Shown: positions 7,248 through 9,241 of the stretch, one piece after another
How the letters are laid out: the number at the start of each line of letters is the position of its first letter
How positions within the stretch are numbered: position 1 is the stretch's first letter
Source: Actinomycetes bacterium
GTDB lineage: Bacteria; Actinomycetota; Actinomycetes; S36-B12; UBA10799
Direction of reading: 5' to 3'
Assembly: GCA_029779995.1 (NCBI GenBank)
Contig: JAKOZM010000307.1
Coordinates: forward strand, 1-9,241
Length of the DNA: 9,241 nt
Notes under the pieces: generated by a model
Seen by the model: the letters and a program-made list of their open reading frames with translations, nothing else
Told to the model about the DNA's origin: nothing
Databases searched by the model: none
Translations under genes and position numbers: made by a program

Positions 7248-8000
7248 CTAGCCCAGGTCTGTCGGCCGCTGCTTGCGGCTCAACGCGCGGTCCAGTCCTA
7301 GGTACATGAAGCCGATGGCAAGCCCCAACGCGATGATGACGATGATGTTCACGCCCACCCCCAGGTAGCCGTCGAACTCCAGGCCGGGGATCAACGGTGA
7401 CGGGTCGTTGACATTGATGAACGGGTAGGGATACCAGTTCTGCGGCGCACCGAGTTCAGTGGCGGGGGCCTGCGGCGGCGGTTGCAGTGTCAGTAATCCA
7501 CGCAGCAGCGTGTAGATGAGCCAGATCACCGGGATCAGCAGCATGCTGAACACCTCGCGTCGGCTGAACCGTGGCCGGGGGCCGAACAGCAGGAAACCCA
7601 GCAGGCTCGCCCACGGCACGATGTAGTGATAGCCGATGTTGGTATAGACCCCCAGGCCCACCGGGTGGGCGTCGGCGGCCAGCACGATCGCGTAGACGAG
7701 CCCGGTGACGGTGATCATCACCAGGCTGGTCATCCGGAACCACCGGAAGCCGCGCCCGTCGCGCTGCGGATCGGCCACCAGCATCCACGTCGCGATGAAC
7801 GTCACGATGTTGCTCCACACCGTGAAGTAACTCAAGGTGAACCACAATCCGTTCAGCGCCCCACCGTTGCCCTCCTGGGTCATCGAAATGGTGCAACTCA
7901 CCAGGAACGATGCGGTGCCGATGGTGGCGACGATGAGCCAGTAGATGCGGGCGCCCGTGACCATCGCCCCGCGCGGGGCGACCGTCGTGATGTCTGTCAT
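7248..8000 (-). CDS. Pr6Pr / FAR-17a-AIG1-like integral membrane protein
   Basis: The protein has 250 residues and about six transmembrane helices (near 17-36, 54-76, 90-109, 122-140, 150-170 and 212-235). The signature regions are FTLSYFTVWSNIVTF (54-68), NIGYHYIVPW (121-130) and NWYPYPFINV (188-197). These match the bacterial Pr6Pr group of the FAR-17a/AIG1 family. The human members AIG1 and ADTRP are membrane hydrolases of fatty-acid esters of hydroxy fatty acids and use a conserved Thr and His. Thr60 and His125 lie in the equivalent signature regions here. Family placement is fairly firm, but enzymatic activity and substrate are inference. It is the first gene of a two-gene minus-strand unit. 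ATG 8000 is taken as the start. An in-frame ATG at 7964 (residue 13), directly beside an 18-bp palindrome, is a real alternative and would give 238 residues. Confidence 0.75.
   Translation of the reverse strand: MTDITTVAPRGAMVTGARIYWLIVATIGTASFLVSCTISMTQEGNGGALNGLWFTLSYFTVWSNIVTFIATWMLVADPQRDGRGFRWFRMTSLVMITVTGLVYAIVLAADAHPVGLGVYTNIGYHYIVPWASLLGFLLFGPRPRFSRREVFSMLLIPVIWLIYTLLRGLLTLQPPPQAPATELGAPQNWYPYPFINVNDPSPLIPGLEFDGYLGVGVNIIVIIALGLAIGFMYLGLDRALSRKQRPTDLG
7964..7981. repeat. Perfect 18-bp palindrome at the 5' end of the Pr6Pr gene
   Basis: TCGCCCCGC is followed immediately by its exact reverse complement GCGGGGCGA with no spacer. It falls in codons 7-13 of the membrane gene as annotated and abuts its second in-frame ATG (7964-7962). 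It could be a protein-binding site or an mRNA hairpin near the translation start. In such GC-rich DNA, part of the symmetry may be chance. Confidence 0.5.
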
Positions 8001-8021
8001 GCGCTACAGGGTGGCGGATAG

Positions 8022-8041
8022 TGATCGGGTTTGCCCGATCA
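8022..8041. promoter_or_regulatory. Inverted repeat, candidate operator (TGATCGGG-TTTG-CCCGATCA)
   Basis: Two perfectly complementary 8-bp arms (8022-8029 and 8034-8041) are separated by TTTG. The right arm reaches the position expected for the -35 region of the ilvD promoter. The left arm overlaps the weak -10-like CACTAT of the opposite gene. A dimeric regulator bound here could control both directions. A terminator is unlikely because there is no T-run and the site lies upstream of both genes. Confidence 0.5.
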
Positions 8042-8060
8042 GCGAGCAGACGGCCAACGG

Positions 8061-8066
8061 TACCCT
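8061..8066 (+). promoter_or_regulatory. -10-like hexamer TACCCT, predicted leaderless ilvD promoter
   Basis: TACCCT fits the actinobacterial -10 pattern TAnnnT. Its last T lies at -7 relative to the A of the ilvD ATG (8073), so transcription would start on the start codon itself. No Shine-Dalgarno sequence is present, which agrees with leaderless translation, a common mode in actinobacteria. No good -35 hexamer is visible 17-19 bp upstream. Confidence 0.5.
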
Positions 8067-8072
8067 GACCTC

Positions 8073-9241
8073 ATGGCCGATATGAAACCTCGCAGTCACG
8101 TTGTCACTGACGGTATGGAACGCGCCCCCGCCCGCGGGATGCTGCGCGCCGTAGGGATGGACGATGAGGATTTCAGCAAGCCACAGATCGGTGTCGCGTC
8201 GAGCTGGAACGAGATCACCCCCTGCAACCTGTCGCTGGACCGCTTGGCCCGGGCTGCCAAGGAAGGTGTGCATGCTGCTGGGGGATTCCCGCTGCAGTTC
8301 GGCACCATCTCGGTCTCGGACGGCATCAGCATGGGTCACGAGGGCATGCACTTCTCCCTGGTCAGCCGCGAGATCATCGCGGACTCGGTGGAGACGGTCA
8401 TGAATGCCGAGATGCTCGACGGCATGGTCACCTTCGCCGGCTGTGACAAGAGCCTGCCCGGGATGATGATGGCCGCGGCCCGTCTGGATGTGGCCAGTGT
8501 GTTCGTGTATGCCGGTTCGATCATGCCGGGCAAGGTCGGTGACAAGGACGTGACGATCATCGACGCTTTTGAAGCCGTCGGGGCCTGCGCGCGGGGGCTC
8601 ATCACCCGGGCGGAGGTCGACGAGATCGAACGCGCGATCTGTCCGGGGGAGGGCGCCTGCGGTGGTATGTACACGGCGAACACCATGGCCAGCATCGGCG
8701 AGGCCATCGGCCTGAGCCTGCCCGGGTCGGCCGCACCGCCGGCCGTGGACCGCCGCCGCGACACCTACGCCCGCCGTTCCGGCGAGGCTGTGGTCGAACT
8801 CATCCGGCAGGGGATCACCGCCCGCGACATCATGACCCGCCCCGCCTTCGAGAACGCCATCACCGTGCTTATGGCCCTGGGTGGATCGACCAACGCGGTC
8901 CTGCACCTGCTGGCCATGGCGCATGAAGCCGATGTCGATCTCGAACTAGAGGACTTCCACCGGATCGGCTCGCGGGTGCCCCTGTTGGGTGACCTCAAAC
9001 CGTTCGGCCGTTATGTGATGAACGATGTGGACCGGGTCGGCGGGGTGCCGGTGGTCATGAAGGCGCTGCTGGACGCGGGCCTGCTGCATGGAGACTGCCT
9101 CACGGTGACGGGCAACACGGTGGCGCAGAACCTCGAGGAGTTGGCGCCCAGCGACCCCGACGGCAAGATCCTGGTGGCCATTGACTCCCCGCTGGACACC
9201 CATGGCGGCATCACGGTGCTGTCCGGTTCGCTGTGCCCGGA
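8073..9241 (+). CDS. ilvD: IlvD, dihydroxy-acid dehydratase (5' part, runs off the window)
   Basis: About 389 residues are present of the usual 560-620, and the frame is open to the window edge. The enzyme dehydrates 2,3-dihydroxyisovalerate and 2,3-dihydroxy-3-methylvalerate to the 2-keto acids leading to valine, leucine and isoleucine, and also towards pantothenate. Hallmarks are Cys51 ([10 protein letters not shown]), Cys124 with Asp125 and Lys126 ([11 protein letters not shown]), and Cys196 ([14 protein letters not shown]). These three cysteines hold the Fe-S cluster, and the Asp/Lys pair binds Mg2+ in the IlvD/Edd family. Asp83 in [12 protein letters not shown] is the other expected metal ligand. 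The wording fits IlvD rather than the sugar-acid dehydratase Edd. ATG 8073 is chosen because it fits a leaderless start. ATG 8082 is in frame, three codons downstream, and has no ribosome-binding site either. The gene stands divergently from the membrane pair, with no ilvBNC neighbour visible. Confidence 0.93.
   Translation, partial: MADMKPRSHVVTDGMERAPARGMLRAVGMDDEDFSKPQIGVASSWNEITPCNLSLDRLARAAKEGVHAAGGFPLQFGTISVSDGISMGHEGMHFSLVSREIIADSVETVMNAEMLDGMVTFAGCDKSLPGMMMAAARLDVASVFVYAGSIMPGKVGDKDVTIIDAFEAVGACARGLITRAEVDEIERAICPGEGACGGMYTANTMASIGEAIGLSLPGSAAPPAVDRRRDTYARRSGEAVVELIRQGITARDIMTRPAFENAITVLMALGGSTNAVLHLLAMAHEADVDLELEDFHRIGSRVPLLGDLKPFGRYVMNDVDRVGGVPVVMKALLDAGLLHGDCLTVTGNTVAQNLEELAPSDPDGKILVAIDSPLDTHGGITVLSGSLCP

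Larger units (their letters stand above)
8001..8072. promoter_or_regulatory. Divergent promoter region between the membrane gene pair and ilvD
   Basis: These 72 bases are the only divergent intergenic space in the window, so they should carry both outward promoters if ATG 8000 is the true membrane-gene start. For ilvD a TACCCT hexamer is well placed (see separate entry). For the minus-strand gene I see only a weak CACTAT (8023-8018 read on the minus strand), inside the inverted repeat. Neither start codon is preceded by a GGAGG-like sequence. The GC content is somewhat lower than in the flanking genes. Confidence 0.6.

Noticed and set aside
8022..8041. Inverted repeat read as a terminator
   Set aside because: It sits upstream of both divergent genes with no following T-run, so an operator-like role is more plausible.
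8004..8924. 306-codon minus-strand frame opposite ilvD
   Set aside because: ilvD is unambiguous on the plus strand with its cluster cysteines. The antisense frame has low-complexity shadow composition.

Overview
The window is high-GC, densely coded DNA with GTG starts, 4-nt gene overlaps, few strong Shine-Dalgarno sites and one probable leaderless gene. These traits, together with the oleA-oleBC-oleD order and a DUF3516-type helicase, point to an actinobacterium (Actinomycetota). I cannot name the genus. No tRNA, rRNA, CRISPR array, insertion sequence or phage gene was seen, and no stretch longer than about 110 bases lacks a gene.

Region 1 (1-3889, + strand) is the long-chain olefin (ole) operon. 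It holds the 3' end of oleA (head-to-head Claisen condensation of two fatty acyl-CoAs), an oleB-oleC gene fusion (beta-lactone decarboxylase plus beta-lactone synthetase) and oleD (NADPH-dependent 2-alkyl-3-ketoacid reductase). The chemical order is OleA, OleD, OleC, OleB. Together they convert two fatty acyl-CoAs into a very long internal cis-olefin, CO2 and free CoA. Only the oleA 5' end and the operon promoter lie outside the window.

Region 2 (3886-6363, + strand) encodes an 825-residue Ski2-like DEAD/DEAH RNA helicase with a long C-terminal extension of the actinobacterial DUF3516 type. Its GTG start overlaps the oleD stop in the same 4-nt manner seen within the ole genes, so it probably shares their transcript and is translationally coupled to oleD.

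Region 3 (6399-8000, - strand) carries two polytopic membrane proteins in tandem, convergent with the helicase. The first resembles the FAR-17a/AIG1 (Pr6Pr) family of membrane threonine hydrolases. The second is an unrecognised lipobox plus seven-helix protein with weak resemblance to the CREST (alkaline ceramidase-like) superfamily. They are separated by one TAG stop and two sense codons and lie in the same reading frame.

Region 4 (8001-9241) is a short divergent promoter region followed by the 5' two thirds of ilvD (+ strand), encoding dihydroxy-acid dehydratase of branched-chain amino-acid and CoA-precursor synthesis. The divergent region contains an 8-bp-arm inverted repeat and a -10-like hexamer placed exactly for a leaderless ilvD mRNA. 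A perfect 18-bp palindrome sits just inside the start of the oppositely oriented membrane gene.

The clearest items for follow-up are the coupling of an RNA helicase to hydrocarbon biosynthesis, and the two-gene membrane cassette with putative intramembrane lipid-hydrolase signatures.
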